Assembly: GCF_900564155.1 (NCBI RefSeq)
Contig: NZ_LS999839.1
Location: 989,097-1,053,096, forward strand
Direction: 5' to 3'
DNA from: Pedobacter schmidteae
Lineage (GTDB): Bacteria > Bacteroidota > Bacteroidia > Sphingobacteriales > Sphingobacteriaceae
DNA: 64,000 nucleotides
Positions within the stretch are counted from its first letter, which is position 1, and the number at the start of each line of letters is the position of its first letter. The notes under the pieces are model-generated. The model was not told the origin of the DNA. It searched no databases and was given only the letters and a program-made list of their open reading frames with translations. Both the position numbers and the translations under genes were made by a program. Positions 51,951-62,145 of this stretch are shown here, piece after piece.

Positions 51951-54900
51951 TTATAAACCAAGCCTTATTCCTAAAGAGTAATTTCGCAGAGGTGGAATTA
52001 CGTTCGTCAAATAGTCTGGGTCGTAACCCGACTTGGTAGCCTTCCAAATAAAGACATTGAGATTGTTTGCGTATAAATAAATCTCTGCGTTTTTTATAGG
52101 AAATTTCGTTCTGCGAGAATTACCCCATGTATATGAAAGTCTGACATCTTGCAGGCGTATATTGTCACCGCGCTCAATATTTGCTTCAGAAAAAGCATAA
52201 AACTTCTCTCGTTGAACATTTGCTGGGTATGGCATTGACGGAACATTAGTGGAATTTTCGTCACCTTTTTGTTTCCATCTTTTTTCATAGTCCTTATGTC
52301 CTACCCAACCTACATATAGATTATCATACCTTAATGATGGTTTTCTAAAGTAATAATTACCTCTATAGATGATGTTAAACGATAGTTCAAAATTCTTGTA
52401 TCCAAATCTGTTCAACAAGTTTCCGAAGTACAGCGGGAAAGATGATCCAATATATGCTTGGTTTGATGCAGAGTCAACAGCAATAGCCCTATAATTTTTA
52501 CTTATTTCACCCTTTAGGTATCCTCTTGGATCACCATTTTCTGGATCAAGTCCGGCCCATTTGTATGCGTAAAGGCTACCGAATAATTCACCTTTCCTAA
52601 TTGATGCTCCTAATGGTGTAATGGTTTCAGTTCCATAGAAATCGTCTACCATAGTTCTCGCAAATGAGTGATTCAATGTAGTAGTCCATTTCAATTTTCC
52701 AATTAAATTTCGCGTTGTCAATTGTAGCTCAAGTCCATGTCCCTTTAGAGACGCGGCATTCTTTGTAACAGAAGGCACTCCAACTGTTTGATCAACATTT
52801 ACATTTGAAATTAAATCCTTTGCCTTCTTGCGATAATAATCGAACGCTCCAGTGATTCGCCTATTTAGCATACTCCAGTTTACGCCAAAGTTCAATGTTC
52901 TTAATTCCTCCCACCTAAGATCAGGATTGGCAATATTACTAATAGTGCTCATCGGCTGATCATAAATGTTTTTGATAGGGAAGTACGAAATTGTTGTTAA
53001 TGCTGTTATGGAGTTGTTAACGTTGCCAGAATATCCATAAGAAACTCTGAATGATAGGTTGTTAAGCCATGAAATTTTATAAAATGATTCATCTGAAATG
53101 TCCCATCTTATACCAACAGACCAGAGAGGCTTCCATTTATTGTTCGTTCTAGTTCCAAGAATGTTTGAACCATCTTTTCTTCCACTCGCATAAATACTAT
53201 ATTTACCAGCGTAAGTGTAAGAAGCGTTTGCTAAAAAAGATGCAAAGCGATCACTTCGATCAACAAGTCTCAAATTATTTGGAATCATGGCAGTTCCTCC
53301 AAAAAATTGTTGATAGTAATTTGAATAGTCTACAGTTGAAGAATAAGTCAAATTTGATTCATCATATCCATAAATACGATTGCCATTCTGCTTTAATTCG
53401 ACAGTACCAATTTCTGCAACCATCAGTCCAGTGATTTCATGTACTTTACTCCAATCGTAATTAATATTGACTTGGCTTCGGAAATTTTGGTTGGTCATAT
53501 TTGAAAAGGCTTGATCTAGGATACCTCCAATTGGAATTGCTCGAACCAGAGTAGATGGGTCTGTATACCTGTTCACAAGGTCTCTTGCATAATATGCATC
53601 TTTATCAATTAGCTGCCTTTCATTAACCATTTGTTTCCCATATTGATATTTTAAACTTAAGTTCAGCCATGATAGAAAATTATATTGCCCTCCAAAATTG
53701 AATTGAAAAAGCTGAGTGTTTGTTCTATAATTTACAAGTTTATTCTCCTCCAATGGGATGTAATTCCAATTTAATAATTTGCCACCTCCAACGGTATCAA
53801 TAAATGATTTTACAAAGTCTTTTGGAATTGAAAGAGGATTTCCATTTTCATCAGCAAGTCTGGCATAAGGATAAATTTGAGTACGGCCACCTCCCGGGAT
53901 GATATTGTAGCCAGGCCCATCTGTAAGTGATGTTTCATTAGAATAATTAATACCTGCTGTAATCTGGAGGGGCTTCAATGGTTTTAAGATTAAATCTGAA
54001 TTGATTGTGTATCTATCATAGCTTCCTGGCCCCTTTATACTTGTATTATTATTATCAGATCCAATCGATAAATTGTATCCAACATTATTTGAGCCGCCAG
54101 ATATATTCAAATAATTCTGAACATTCACTGCGTTTCTCAAAACATACTTCTTGTAATCATCCATAACATTATGATTACCTAATTCCGCGATTCGTTTATT
54201 AGCCTCTGATTCAGTAATAACTCCTAAACGCTGTTGTTTTAATGTTTCAACTACAGGAGTATAGACTCCGAATTGGGGAAAGCCAATCAAGAAGTTATAG
54301 AATCCCTTACCAAAAAGAAATTTTTCTACTTCAATGAAATCCGAACTCGACATTCTTGGGAAGTAATTCAGATCTGGTTTTTGAGAATACATTACATTCG
54401 AACTAAAATTTACCGAGGTTTTTTTATTGAGTGATCCAGCCTTTGATGTAATTACCAATACCCCATTTGCCGCACGTGCGCCCCAGATTGAAGTTGCGGC
54501 AGCATCCTTCAAAATGGTAATATTCTCAATTTCATTAGGATTAATGTTGTTTAGATTGCCATTATATGGAAAATCATCAAGAATAATCAGTGGGTTATAA
54601 TTACTCCTTCCTGCGATATCTATTCCACCTCCGATTGTGTTAACACCACGGACTTGTAATCTCAAATTCCCAGCAGACTTATTGAATAGCAAACCATTTA
54701 CCATGCCATCCAACCTGCTGATTAAATCGGGACTTGTACCTCTTTTTATTATTGTACTATCTACGTATACAGCAGATCCAACGAATTTTTCAGGAGAAAT
54801 TTTTTGGTAGCCGGTACTTATAACTACTGTTCTAAGCTGCTCACTCGATTCGAGCAATGTTATGAATAAATTTGTTGTTTCAGGCGTAATTTTGACCTCC

Positions 54901-55508
54901 TTTTTCTCAAAACCAATGTATGAGAACATCAAAATTTCTTGATTATTTGAATTGAAAGGTACCAACAATGAAAATTCGCCATTAGTGTCTGTAACACCAC
55001 CTCTATTAGAATTTTTAATTACAACATTGACACCAATTAAGGGTTGGTTTTTCATATCTGTCACACGTCCTTTAATCCGCACCGGCGGATCGGGTTCCTC
55101 TACAGCGGGCGCTGGCTTTTTCTCCTCCGGTTTTCGAATACTGACCCTCACTGTTCCATCTTTGGAAATGGTATAAGTAAAAGGCTGATCCTTGAAAATG
55201 GCATCTAAAACCTCGCGGATGTCATTTGAAGCAATATCGATGGTAACGGGCTTTCCAATCTTATAAACGTCGCTACTGAACATGTACGCATGATTGGATT
55301 GATCGCACACAAGTTTTATCACATCCTCCAACTTCGCGTTAGTTTTCTGGACACGGATTTTTTGTGAAAATGCAGCCGATACCTGCGTTGTAAAAGCCAA
55401 TAAAATTATGAATAGTTTCATGGCCAAAATTAATTTTAAGTGATTTGGTTGTTGCTTTGAATATTTTATGAATAAAATACCTACTGCATGAATATTTTTT
55501 TTATTCAT
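51951..55508 (-). CDS. SusC/RagA-family TonB-dependent transporter with STN domain
   Basis: 1185 residues. Signal peptide near 29-48 (MKLFIILLAFTTQVSAAFSQ), an STN domain (about 50-115, KLEDVIKLVCDQSNHAYMFS) that signals to FecR, a carboxypeptidase-like regulatory domain (about 145-230), a plug domain (IILDDFPYNGNLNNINPNEI, ITILKDAAATSIWGARAANG) and a beta barrel. The STN domain together with FecR and an ECF sigma upstream forms a transmembrane signalling relay: substrate binding activates the sigma factor, which transcribes the locus. Confidence 0.92.
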   Translation of the reverse strand: MNKKNIHAVGILFIKYSKQQPNHLKLILAMKLFIILLAFTTQVSAAFSQKIRVQKTNAKLEDVIKLVCDQSNHAYMFSSDVYKIGKPVTIDIASNDIREVLDAIFKDQPFTYTISKDGTVRVSIRKPEEKKPAPAVEEPDPPVRIKGRVTDMKNQPLIGVNVVIKNSNRGGVTDTNGEFSLLVPFNSNNQEILMFSYIGFEKKEVKITPETTNLFITLLESSEQLRTVVISTGYQKISPEKFVGSAVYVDSTIIKRGTSPDLISRLDGMVNGLLFNKSAGNLRLQVRGVNTIGGGIDIAGRSNYNPLIILDDFPYNGNLNNINPNEIENITILKDAAATSIWGARAANGVLVITSKAGSLNKKTSVNFSSNVMYSQKPDLNYFPRMSSSDFIEVEKFLFGKGFYNFLIGFPQFGVYTPVVETLKQQRLGVITESEANKRIAELGNHNVMDDYKKYVLRNAVNVQNYLNISGGSNNVGYNLSIGSDNNNTSIKGPGSYDRYTINSDLILKPLKPLQITAGINYSNETSLTDGPGYNIIPGGGRTQIYPYARLADENGNPLSIPKDFVKSFIDTVGGGKLLNWNYIPLEENKLVNYRTNTQLFQFNFGGQYNFLSWLNLSLKYQYGKQMVNERQLIDKDAYYARDLVNRYTDPSTLVRAIPIGGILDQAFSNMTNQNFRSQVNINYDWSKVHEITGLMVAEIGTVELKQNGNRIYGYDESNLTYSSTVDYSNYYQQFFGGTAMIPNNLRLVDRSDRFASFLANASYTYAGKYSIYASGRKDGSNILGTRTNNKWKPLWSVGIRWDISDESFYKISWLNNLSFRVSYGYSGNVNNSITALTTISYFPIKNIYDQPMSTISNIANPDLRWEELRTLNFGVNWSMLNRRITGAFDYYRKKAKDLISNVNVDQTVGVPSVTKNAASLKGHGLELQLTTRNLIGKLKWTTTLNHSFARTMVDDFYGTETITPLGASIRKGELFGSLYAYKWAGLDPENGDPRGYLKGEISKNYRAIAVDSASNQAYIGSSFPLYFGNLLNRFGYKNFELSFNIIYRGNYYFRKPSLRYDNLYVGWVGHKDYEKRWKQKGDENSTNVPSMPYPANVQREKFYAFSEANIERGDNIRLQDVRLSYTWGNSRRTKFPIKNAEIYLYANNLNVFIWKATKSGYDPDYLTNVIPPLRNYSLGIRLGL

Positions 55509-55564
55509 ACCTTTACTTTAGTTTTTAAAACGTGAATGTGATCATACGCGAAAAAAAAACTTTC

Positions 55565-55592
55565 AACCGGTCGTGTTCCTAGCACGCCGGTT
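55565..55592 (-). terminator. Terminator between FecR and SusC genes
   Basis: AACCGG/CCGGTT and CGTG/CACG form a stem of about 10 bp with one bulge, bordered by T-runs on both strands. It makes it likely that SusC has its own promoter downstream, controlled by the sigma factor. Confidence 0.65.
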
Positions 55593-55641
55593 ATTTTTTT
55601 CGCGGTTAATTATTATATCTGGTTTTGGTTATTGGGGGGCT

Positions 55642-56739
55642 TTACTTATTTATAATCCTCCTTTCCTCTAATGTTAACTTTGTACCATAGACTTCATTTA
55701 TGGCATCAATTATATTAGAGAGCGGTAAGGTCGATGAGAATTTCCCATCTATGTTTTTGTCGGGTAGTTTGGATGAACCGTTTTGGAATGTGACATCGTA
55801 GTGCCTGCAAAGCTGAACGATTGCCTTGTCAAGTGGAGTTTGATTAAATTTCAAATAGCCATCTTTCCAAACCGTATAATCGGTGGGATCAACTGTTGAA
55901 ACAATGGATTCTTTCTCAGTAGTTACTAGTTTTTTACCGGGTGTGAGGGTAGATGTTTTCCCGGTGTTGTGATTTGTTACAACTACACCACCTTCGGACA
56001 GTGTAGTTGCTGTTGGTTCTGACGGGTAGGCCGATACATTGAAATGGGTGCCAGTGACTTGAATAGTTTGGAGCGTGGAATTTACAATGAAAGGATGTGA
56101 CTTGTCTTTAGCTACTTCAAAATAGGCTTCACCTTTTAGATTAACTACTCTTTGGCCTAGACCTTTAAAGGAAGTAGGAAAGCTCAAGGATGAAGCCGAA
56201 TTCAGCCATACATGGGTACCATCAGGAAGCACAACCTGGTACTGTGTAGCGTTTGGTGTAGTAATAATGTTCTTTGCATCCGGGTTTCCTTTTATTGTCG
56301 AATCGGCAATGTAAAGTAACTGCCTATTGTTTAAATTTTGTACCGAAGATCCTGGTTGGTTTTTGATTGTACCATGATTATCTAAAATTACTTGAGAGCC
56401 GTCGGCCAATGTTAATGTGGCTTTACCTGGTATTGCAACAAGTTTTGCCTGAGCTTCATTTTTGTGATAATTTAAAAAAATGGCGGAAGCAATTGAGATT
56501 AAAACAACAATGGATGCTGCATATTTTAGTGCAGTTCGGATATTGAATATTTTCTTTGAGGGGTGTAATTTGTTCCAAATACGTTGTTTGGTCGCGTGGT
56601 AATCAATTTCAGGATACAAAGGTTTACGATCTTTTTGAATCTGATCGTAAAGCTGGTTAACAAAGCGTTCTTCTTCCGCACTGGCAGTTCCCGAACTGTA
56701 CTTCGCTAACAATTTGTCAAGTTCTTCGTTGTTATCCAT
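55642..56739 (-). CDS. FecR-family anti-sigma factor
   Basis: 365 residues: N-terminal cytoplasmic helical region (about 1-75), one membrane segment (about 85-105, AASIVVLISIASAIFLNYHK), then the periplasmic FecR domain (LPDGTHVWLNSASSLSFPTS, GEAYFEVAKDKSHPFIVNST) and the C-terminal DUF4974 part (LKFNQTPLDKAIVQLCRHYD). It holds the ECF sigma inactive until the STN domain of SusC contacts it. Placed between the sigma gene and SusC, as in standard Bacteroidetes loci. Confidence 0.92.
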   Translation of the reverse strand: MDNNEELDKLLAKYSSGTASAEEERFVNQLYDQIQKDRKPLYPEIDYHATKQRIWNKLHPSKKIFNIRTALKYAASIVVLISIASAIFLNYHKNEAQAKLVAIPGKATLTLADGSQVILDNHGTIKNQPGSSVQNLNNRQLLYIADSTIKGNPDAKNIITTPNATQYQVVLPDGTHVWLNSASSLSFPTSFKGLGQRVVNLKGEAYFEVAKDKSHPFIVNSTLQTIQVTGTHFNVSAYPSEPTATTLSEGGVVVTNHNTGKTSTLTPGKKLVTTEKESIVSTVDPTDYTVWKDGYLKFNQTPLDKAIVQLCRHYDVTFQNGSSKLPDKNIDGKFSSTLPLSNIIDAINEVYGTKLTLEERRIINK

Positions 56740-56867
56740 TTGTTAATTAATTATTACCTCGTATAGTATAATACGTTTTGCTGGAAAAAAAGGGCTAAGA
56801 GAAAATTTACTTTTTTTAAAAAAAAATAATTAAAACACATAACTGACTTATAATCAAAAATCTATAG

Positions 56868-57434
56868 TCAAAAAATGAAGAAGAGAAGTTTGCCAATTAT
56901 CCTTTTTAGGTAATCCTTTCCGAGCTGAATTTGCGTTTTCACAGTGTTTTCGGAAACACCTAGAAATTTCGCTATCTCAGATCTACTTAGGTCTGAATAA
57001 TTTTTGAGTAGGTATACCTTTCGCATTTCTTTGGGTAACCTGTAGATTCCTTCTCTAAGCATCTCTTCCTCTTCATTTTTAATTATCTCATTTATTAGAT
57101 CAGTTTCATCTACAGACGAGGTTACATACTTGTTTTCGAGGAATTTCTTCTCGATACCGATTTTTCTAAAGCGGTTAATTATCTTCCGTTGAAGTATGGT
57201 AAACAACAAATATCGGGGAGAACTCTTCTCATCAAGAGTTGCCTTCTGCTCTATAAAAATTAGAAATGTGTCATGCACTAAATCTTCAGCCGCTTGTAAA
57301 TTTTGGGTCATCCTTGATGCGTGATTAAATAAAAGAATGTAATTCCTTTGATAAATTTCAGCAAATGCAGCTTCATCACCGTTTTTGAAATGGTGAATGA
57401 GATCCTGGTCACTATATTTTGAATAGTCACTCAT
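56868..57434 (-). CDS. ECF RNA polymerase sigma factor
   Basis: 188 residues. Region 2: AFAEIYQRNYILLFNHASRM with AEDLVHDTFLIFIE; region 4: YRLPKEMRKVYLLKNYSDLS, then RSEIAKFLGVSENTVKTQIQ. Matches Bacteroidetes-type ECF sigma. Located upstream of the FecR gene (128 bases) and thus the probable partner of that anti-sigma. Confidence 0.9.
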   Translation of the reverse strand: MSDYSKYSDQDLIHHFKNGDEAAFAEIYQRNYILLFNHASRMTQNLQAAEDLVHDTFLIFIEQKATLDEKSSPRYLLFTILQRKIINRFRKIGIEKKFLENKYVTSSVDETDLINEIIKNEEEEMLREGIYRLPKEMRKVYLLKNYSDLSRSEIAKFLGVSENTVKTQIQLGKDYLKRIIGKLLFFIF

Positions 57435-57518
57435 TGTGAGGTTTTAGATCATTGGCATTCACATGGGAGCCGGGCACACTAAGCGATATTAACGCAGAAA
57501 TTGAGTATTAGGTTTTCA

Positions 57519-58112
57519 CTATGATAAAAATATTATCATATTAACAAATACCTGCATGAGTAAAGTGAGTTTCCTTCGTAATGTTTTAAGTCCGATCTTG
57601 ATTTGATTTTTTACAGTATACTCGCTTATATCTTGCTTTTCAGCTATCTCCCTATTGGATAACTCTAGCCTTCGAAGCAGGAAAATTTCACGGAGTTTAG
57701 GTGGAAATAGGTCAATCTCTTTATCGAGGGCTGTGTTTAATTCTTTTTTGATCAGCTCGGTATCAGGTGGATTAGCTATAAAATTTTCATAAACCTTTGC
57801 ATACTCAACGTAGTTCAATTCAACCTTTTCTCTCCGAATATGTGAGATGACTGCATTACGAACAAGATAATATAAGATACCTGCCAATGAATCGCTAACC
57901 TGCATCTGCTTTAGTTTCTCCAGTAGTTTTGTGAAAACATCCTGCACTACATCCTCGGCTAATGCTTCATCCCTTAGCATTCTTCGGGCGTGATTTAATA
58001 GTTGCATCCAGTATCTTTGGTATATTTCAGCAAAGGCAAGATTATCTCCTTGGGAATAACTACTAACGAGTTCTCCATCGCTTAGGTTAACATAATTTAC
58101 TTTCCCCCTCAA
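57519..58112 (-). CDS. Second ECF RNA polymerase sigma factor
   Basis: 197 residues. Region 2: AFAEIYQRYWMQLLNHARRM with AEDVVQDVFTKLLEKLKQ; region 4: LFPPKLREIFLLRRLELSNR, then EIAEKQDISEYTVKNQIKIG. It is 84 bases upstream of the first sigma gene on the same strand and clearly paralogous to it. A hydrophobic tail (LTLLMQVFVNMIIFLS) is unusual and may be a membrane contact or simply a long end. No anti-sigma of its own is adjacent. Confidence 0.88.
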   Translation of the reverse strand: MRGKVNYVNLSDGELVSSYSQGDNLAFAEIYQRYWMQLLNHARRMLRDEALAEDVVQDVFTKLLEKLKQMQVSDSLAGILYYLVRNAVISHIRREKVELNYVEYAKVYENFIANPPDTELIKKELNTALDKEIDLFPPKLREIFLLRRLELSNREIAEKQDISEYTVKNQIKIGLKTLRRKLTLLMQVFVNMIIFLS

Positions 58113-58230
58113 TTTCTACTTGGCTAAGGTTTCAAATTTAATCAGACGATTTTAAGGATGATCTATTCAATATAAAAATATTTTGTAAATAAAGCACCAT
58201 TTCGAATACAAGTATAGTTAAAAGCAAAAA

Positions 58231-58250
58231 AATCCCCCATTAGGGAGATT
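58231..58250 (-). terminator. Terminator of the sigma-like gene
   Basis: AATCCCCC/GGGAGATT form a stem with a T-run on each strand; it includes the stop codon of the 58240 gene. Confidence 0.65.
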
Positions 58251-58578
58251 TTTTACTTCCAAGGTACTGCCACATGGCTATAAACATTTCCTCTATTTTA
58301 TTTGACCCATTCATTTTCTTGTATACGTGAGAAGATAGCTCTGTGTATAGAAACTCTTTCAATTCTTCATCGTTGGTGAATGTAGGTTTGCTTAAAGTCT
58401 GATTTTTCGAAAGCGAAATGAAAAAATCGTCAACAATTACGTTTGTGTCATTTTCGCTAAAACCTTGCGAAAGCAAAACAACACAAATCCATGCTCGGTA
58501 CTTATAATATACATTATTAAATTCTTCTAAAGAGCCAGAATAAAGTAATAAGTAATTTATTTTTATTGATTCGCGCAT
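58240..58578 (-). CDS. Sigma-region-2-like small protein without region 4
   Basis: 112 residues. SLEEFNNVYYKYRAWICVVL then NVIVDDFFISLSKNQ follows the spacing of ECF sigma region 2 (core-polymerase binding and -10 recognition), but the protein ends before any region 4 helix-turn-helix. Upstream of two intact ECF sigma genes on the same strand, so it may have arisen from the same family. It could act as a decoy, an adaptor, or a decayed copy. The similarity is weak and by eye. Confidence 0.5.
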   Translation of the reverse strand: MRESIKINYLLLYSGSLEEFNNVYYKYRAWICVVLLSQGFSENDTNVIVDDFFISLSKNQTLSKPTFTNDEELKEFLYTELSSHVYKKMNGSNKIEEMFIAMWQYLGSKKSP

Positions 58579-58640
58579 TCTGGAAAAAGGGGGGTATCAT
58601 TAAAAATAGTGAAAACCGGATTCCTAACCAAAATATAAAT

Positions 58641-58662
58641 GGAAGGGCGAAATTGCCCTTCC
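58641..58662 (-). terminator. Terminator after the MG2-like gene
   Basis: Perfect 8-bp GC-rich stem (GGAAGGGC / GCCCTTCC), 6-base loop, 36 bases downstream of the stop codon of the 58698 gene. A T-rich stretch follows on the minus strand. Confidence 0.75.
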
Positions 58663-58697
58663 GGCATCTTTGTTTATGTTGATTTTGTTTTGGTTGC

Positions 58698-60983
58698 TCA
58701 ATTGACTACAAAATAGGATGAGGCCGATACTTTATCTCCATTAGCATTTTCTCCTGTAATTTTCACTTCATATTGTCCTACAACTTCACTGGTAAAAAAG
58801 GAAAATGGTTGTTTAGTATTGGCTCCATTCATCCAAAATAATTCCGTACGATAATCTGGAATGCGTTTAGAAACACGAAGTGTATAATCAGGCGAATAGA
58901 ATTTTTTAGTTATCTGCAAGCCGTTGTACTCAATCACTGTTACATTGCCTTCCAGTGGCAAACCATCAAGGTCGCCTTTATAAGTTTGCAGATTTACTAT
59001 TCCATCAGCTTTCAAGGTATTATAAAAATATCTTGAAGCAATTACTTCCCCTTTCTTTAGTTTCAGCGGGTCAAAAGCAAAAAAAATATGGTTATTAAAA
59101 ACTGGCACCCCATCTATAAGTACCAAAGGATCGGTTTCAAAGTATTTTGGTACGATCATTCCTTTGTTCAACACCATTAGATGTAAGCCATCGGAGTGTT
59201 TTCGAACCATCACGGTATGCACATATTCACGGAACACTTCCTCAACAGTCGTGAAGCGATTATATTCATCCAGATTAAAGGACTCGTCTGGCTTACCATA
59301 AAAAGCCAGGGTATCGATTCCTTCTACTTTTACATAGCGGTTTAAGCTATCGTTATGGAATGCGTGTTGTATTTGAATAGCCTTATGGCGCAAGGAAAGT
59401 TCTGCTTTGTCTTTATCTGTTAAGATAGGGACATCGAGGCGAACAGCATTTTTAGGTGCAGCATGTGCAAAAAATGGGCTATTAATCGAAATTAATGCTG
59501 CACTATCTTCCGGCCTGGGTTGTACTATTAAATCTCCATCACCGTAAAATAAAGGTACTTCGAGCGAGATTTTGCCCTCACTGTCTGTGTTAGTTACATA
59601 AAATTTGACATACTTGCCGGGGAAAGAAAAAAATATAGGAATATCCCGCATCGGTTTATTCGTATGCCTATTAATAACACTCCCGGTGATAATGTGCCCC
59701 CCAAGCTCTGGAGCAATTATACTTAACTTTTCCCTAGGATTTAACACGGTTTGCCAATTAACATTGTCTTTACCGTATAAAATCAATAGGTCATTAATAT
59801 CATTTACATCATATTTAAACGTATACCCTAAACTTTGATGATCAAGAACGTTGGCAAAGTCTACATCAGCCTTACCGTCTTTTCTTTTGACATCGATGAC
59901 TATATTTTTTAACAAATCACCTTCAACAACAACTTCTACCTTTTCCCGCTTCCCATAAATACTTTTATCCGTCGCAATTTTAGTATTTACAGCATTTGTC
60001 TTGTTTACATACCATCTTTTTGAACATATTATATTGTTCTGTTCATCTAAAATGGTGAATTGATTTACACCTTCAACTAATTTTGAGTATCCGATCGAAA
60101 ATGATGCTTCGCTTTGAATAAACGAAGCCTTATCAACAGCAATCAGATTACCACCTGCGGTAACAGCTAAATGAAATGTGCCAGCGGGCGAATGGTTACT
60201 ACTGAACAATCTTACATGAGCAACATTAGCACTATCTGTTATTGTAAAAGTGTAACCAGCATCAGAAACCCTCGGCAATTCAAGAATAGTATCCTTATTG
60301 TTGTAACTAAGTTTAATCTGGTATTTGGCATTCCTTTGGGGAATTAAATTAATGGCAGAAATGCCATTTGCATCGGTTTCAAAGATTGTTTCTGAAAAGC
60401 TTCCTTTGATTTTTAAAGGTTTTCCGCTGTAATCACTCACGTGTAATGCGATACGGTTGGGTACACCAGGTATAATATGCCCCCCATCAGGCATTATTCG
60501 GACATTTACAGCATCAGACTTTTTTGATAGAGATAAATTCTGGAAAGTATTATAAATATCTAAACTGCATTTGTAAAAGCAGCTTTCGCCAAAATTTTTC
60601 ATCCATGCTGCATATGCTACAAGTGTATACCTTCCTGTCGGCAAGGTGTAGGGAAGCAAAATGCTTCCCTGACCGGAGCCGTTGATTATGGCGGTTTTGT
60701 TTTGGACAACTGGACGATTCTCTGCATCGAGAATCTCGACGTAAACTATACTACTTTGATCAGTGATCTCTTCAAAGGGCCTTATTTTTATAGTTAAAGA
60801 ATAATAAATGGTTTCACCGGCTATATAATAGCCTTGATCATTTTTAACTATATCAACTACTTCGTGGAAGTTTTTCCGATTGAAATCTTCCAGTAATTGC
60901 AACAATGAGGCTGTTTTATCCTGCGCTCGTGCTGGTAGTGCCAGGAAAGCAGCAAAGATTATACTAAGGATTTTTAATCTCAT
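58698..60983 (-). CDS. MG2-like exported surface protein
   Basis: 761 residues with a signal peptide (MRLKILSIIFAAFLALPARA). The N-terminal third has the macroglobulin MG2-type strand pattern (YYIAGETIYYSLTIKIRPFE; GSILLPYTLPTGRYTLVAYA), then further beta domains and a Cna/carboxypeptidase-like segment (GHIITGSVINRHTNKPMRDI). Proteins of this kind are common with a TonB receptor and a DUF4249 lipoprotein in Bacteroidetes; role probably at the cell surface but unproven. Starts ten bases after the DUF4249 gene. Confidence 0.75.
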   Translation of the reverse strand: MRLKILSIIFAAFLALPARAQDKTASLLQLLEDFNRKNFHEVVDIVKNDQGYYIAGETIYYSLTIKIRPFEEITDQSSIVYVEILDAENRPVVQNKTAIINGSGQGSILLPYTLPTGRYTLVAYAAWMKNFGESCFYKCSLDIYNTFQNLSLSKKSDAVNVRIMPDGGHIIPGVPNRIALHVSDYSGKPLKIKGSFSETIFETDANGISAINLIPQRNAKYQIKLSYNNKDTILELPRVSDAGYTFTITDSANVAHVRLFSSNHSPAGTFHLAVTAGGNLIAVDKASFIQSEASFSIGYSKLVEGVNQFTILDEQNNIICSKRWYVNKTNAVNTKIATDKSIYGKREKVEVVVEGDLLKNIVIDVKRKDGKADVDFANVLDHQSLGYTFKYDVNDINDLLILYGKDNVNWQTVLNPREKLSIIAPELGGHIITGSVINRHTNKPMRDIPIFFSFPGKYVKFYVTNTDSEGKISLEVPLFYGDGDLIVQPRPEDSAALISINSPFFAHAAPKNAVRLDVPILTDKDKAELSLRHKAIQIQHAFHNDSLNRYVKVEGIDTLAFYGKPDESFNLDEYNRFTTVEEVFREYVHTVMVRKHSDGLHLMVLNKGMIVPKYFETDPLVLIDGVPVFNNHIFFAFDPLKLKKGEVIASRYFYNTLKADGIVNLQTYKGDLDGLPLEGNVTVIEYNGLQITKKFYSPDYTLRVSKRIPDYRTELFWMNGANTKQPFSFFTSEVVGQYEVKITGENANGDKVSASSYFVVN

Positions 60984-60992
60984 AAACGGATT

Positions 60993-62141
60993 TTAATAGG
61001 GCCAGAAAGAAGGACGCTCATTTGTACCACCACGTAGGCTGCAATCAATGCATCTATAATTTAAAATAGCAGCTAGTGGTTTTAAGGTACTGTTATCGAT
61101 ATAAACCGGATAACCACGGTATGGCCCGAAATAGGAATACAGTCCCGCTTTGGAAAAATCTTTCACTGTATCTGCATAAGAGCAATTAAACTCATATTTC
61201 CAATCGGCGGGCCTACTAAAATATCGTCGTTTTGTACTTACTGTAGAAGCAGTTATAAAGCCTATCACGATCTCTTTAGGATCATTTATATTTCTAATAT
61301 TCCCCTTCAATTCACTAGGTAAAGGGTCAAATAAGCCTCCCAACTGTTCTGTTATCTTACGAATATTCTCAAAGTACTTATACGCTTCACGTGTGAGCGT
61401 ATATTGATATACATTAATACTGTAACCAACAGCTAGTTTTTCATCACCAAAATCAAACCGTTTTAATGATGCTTGATAAACCTCATCGATATTAAGGTGG
61501 TCGGTGGATGTGATGAAAATTTGGTTACTTGGGTCTTGTTGCCAACAACGATACAATTTTTCGCGCTCCTTATTGTTAACAGGTATGAGGCTTGAATCTT
61601 CAATCCGAAATTTATTATATGCATAATACTGTGAGTTATATTCATAGGTGCCATCATATACCCAACGATAATAGCGTGCTTGAGCGGCCGCATCATGTGT
61701 ATTTACAAACACCTGAAAGTCGCCTCGTTGACGGGTAAACCCGATGCTATCAATAGCCGGTGTTGTTTTAACAGGAACATAGGATGACGCATAGACTTTG
61801 TTTCCCGATTGAATTTTCAACCGTACATTTTTCCCAGCAGGGATATTTAAACCGTCAATTATGTAATTACCTGATTTTTGATGAGCAAGATTATAGTTAG
61901 GGCCACCCTCGACTTCAACTGTTAGTTTAGCTGTAGAATCTGGAATCACTTTTGCTGTATCTGACAAATTTAGCGTGTAGGATAGCCTAATTTTTGTAGA
62001 TGAATTTTCACCAACAACAATGCTACCGTCTACAACTAAATACTTTGGAGAAGCACTCACAATATCGGGTTCGTAATCATCTTTACATTGCGCAATAGAA
62101 AAAACGTATAACCAAATGAAGGGTAAAAGGAATTTCTTCAT
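60993..62141 (-). CDS. DUF4249-family lipoprotein
   Basis: 382 residues from the ATG at 62141, four bases after the receptor stop. Lipoprotein-like signal (LLPFIWLYVFSIAQC, Cys about 19). DUF4249 hallmarks: KYLVVDGSIVVGENSSTKIR, NYIIDGLNIPAGKNVRLKIQ and the terminal DCSLRGGTNERPSFWPY (a Cys-containing tail). Members are encoded directly after TonB receptors and are thought to be surface partners. Confidence 0.88.
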   Translation of the reverse strand: MKKFLLPFIWLYVFSIAQCKDDYEPDIVSASPKYLVVDGSIVVGENSSTKIRLSYTLNLSDTAKVIPDSTAKLTVEVEGGPNYNLAHQKSGNYIIDGLNIPAGKNVRLKIQSGNKVYASSYVPVKTTPAIDSIGFTRQRGDFQVFVNTHDAAAQARYYRWVYDGTYEYNSQYYAYNKFRIEDSSLIPVNNKEREKLYRCWQQDPSNQIFITSTDHLNIDEVYQASLKRFDFGDEKLAVGYSINVYQYTLTREAYKYFENIRKITEQLGGLFDPLPSELKGNIRNINDPKEIVIGFITASTVSTKRRYFSRPADWKYEFNCSYADTVKDFSKAGLYSYFGPYRGYPVYIDNSTLKPLAAILNYRCIDCSLRGGTNERPSFWPY

Positions 62142-62145
62142 TCTC

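Noticed and set aside
49170..58578. Polysaccharide utilisation locus with enzymes
   Set aside because: SusCD is present but no glycoside hydrolase, lyase or sulfatase gene; a redox/peptide role fits the neighbours better.
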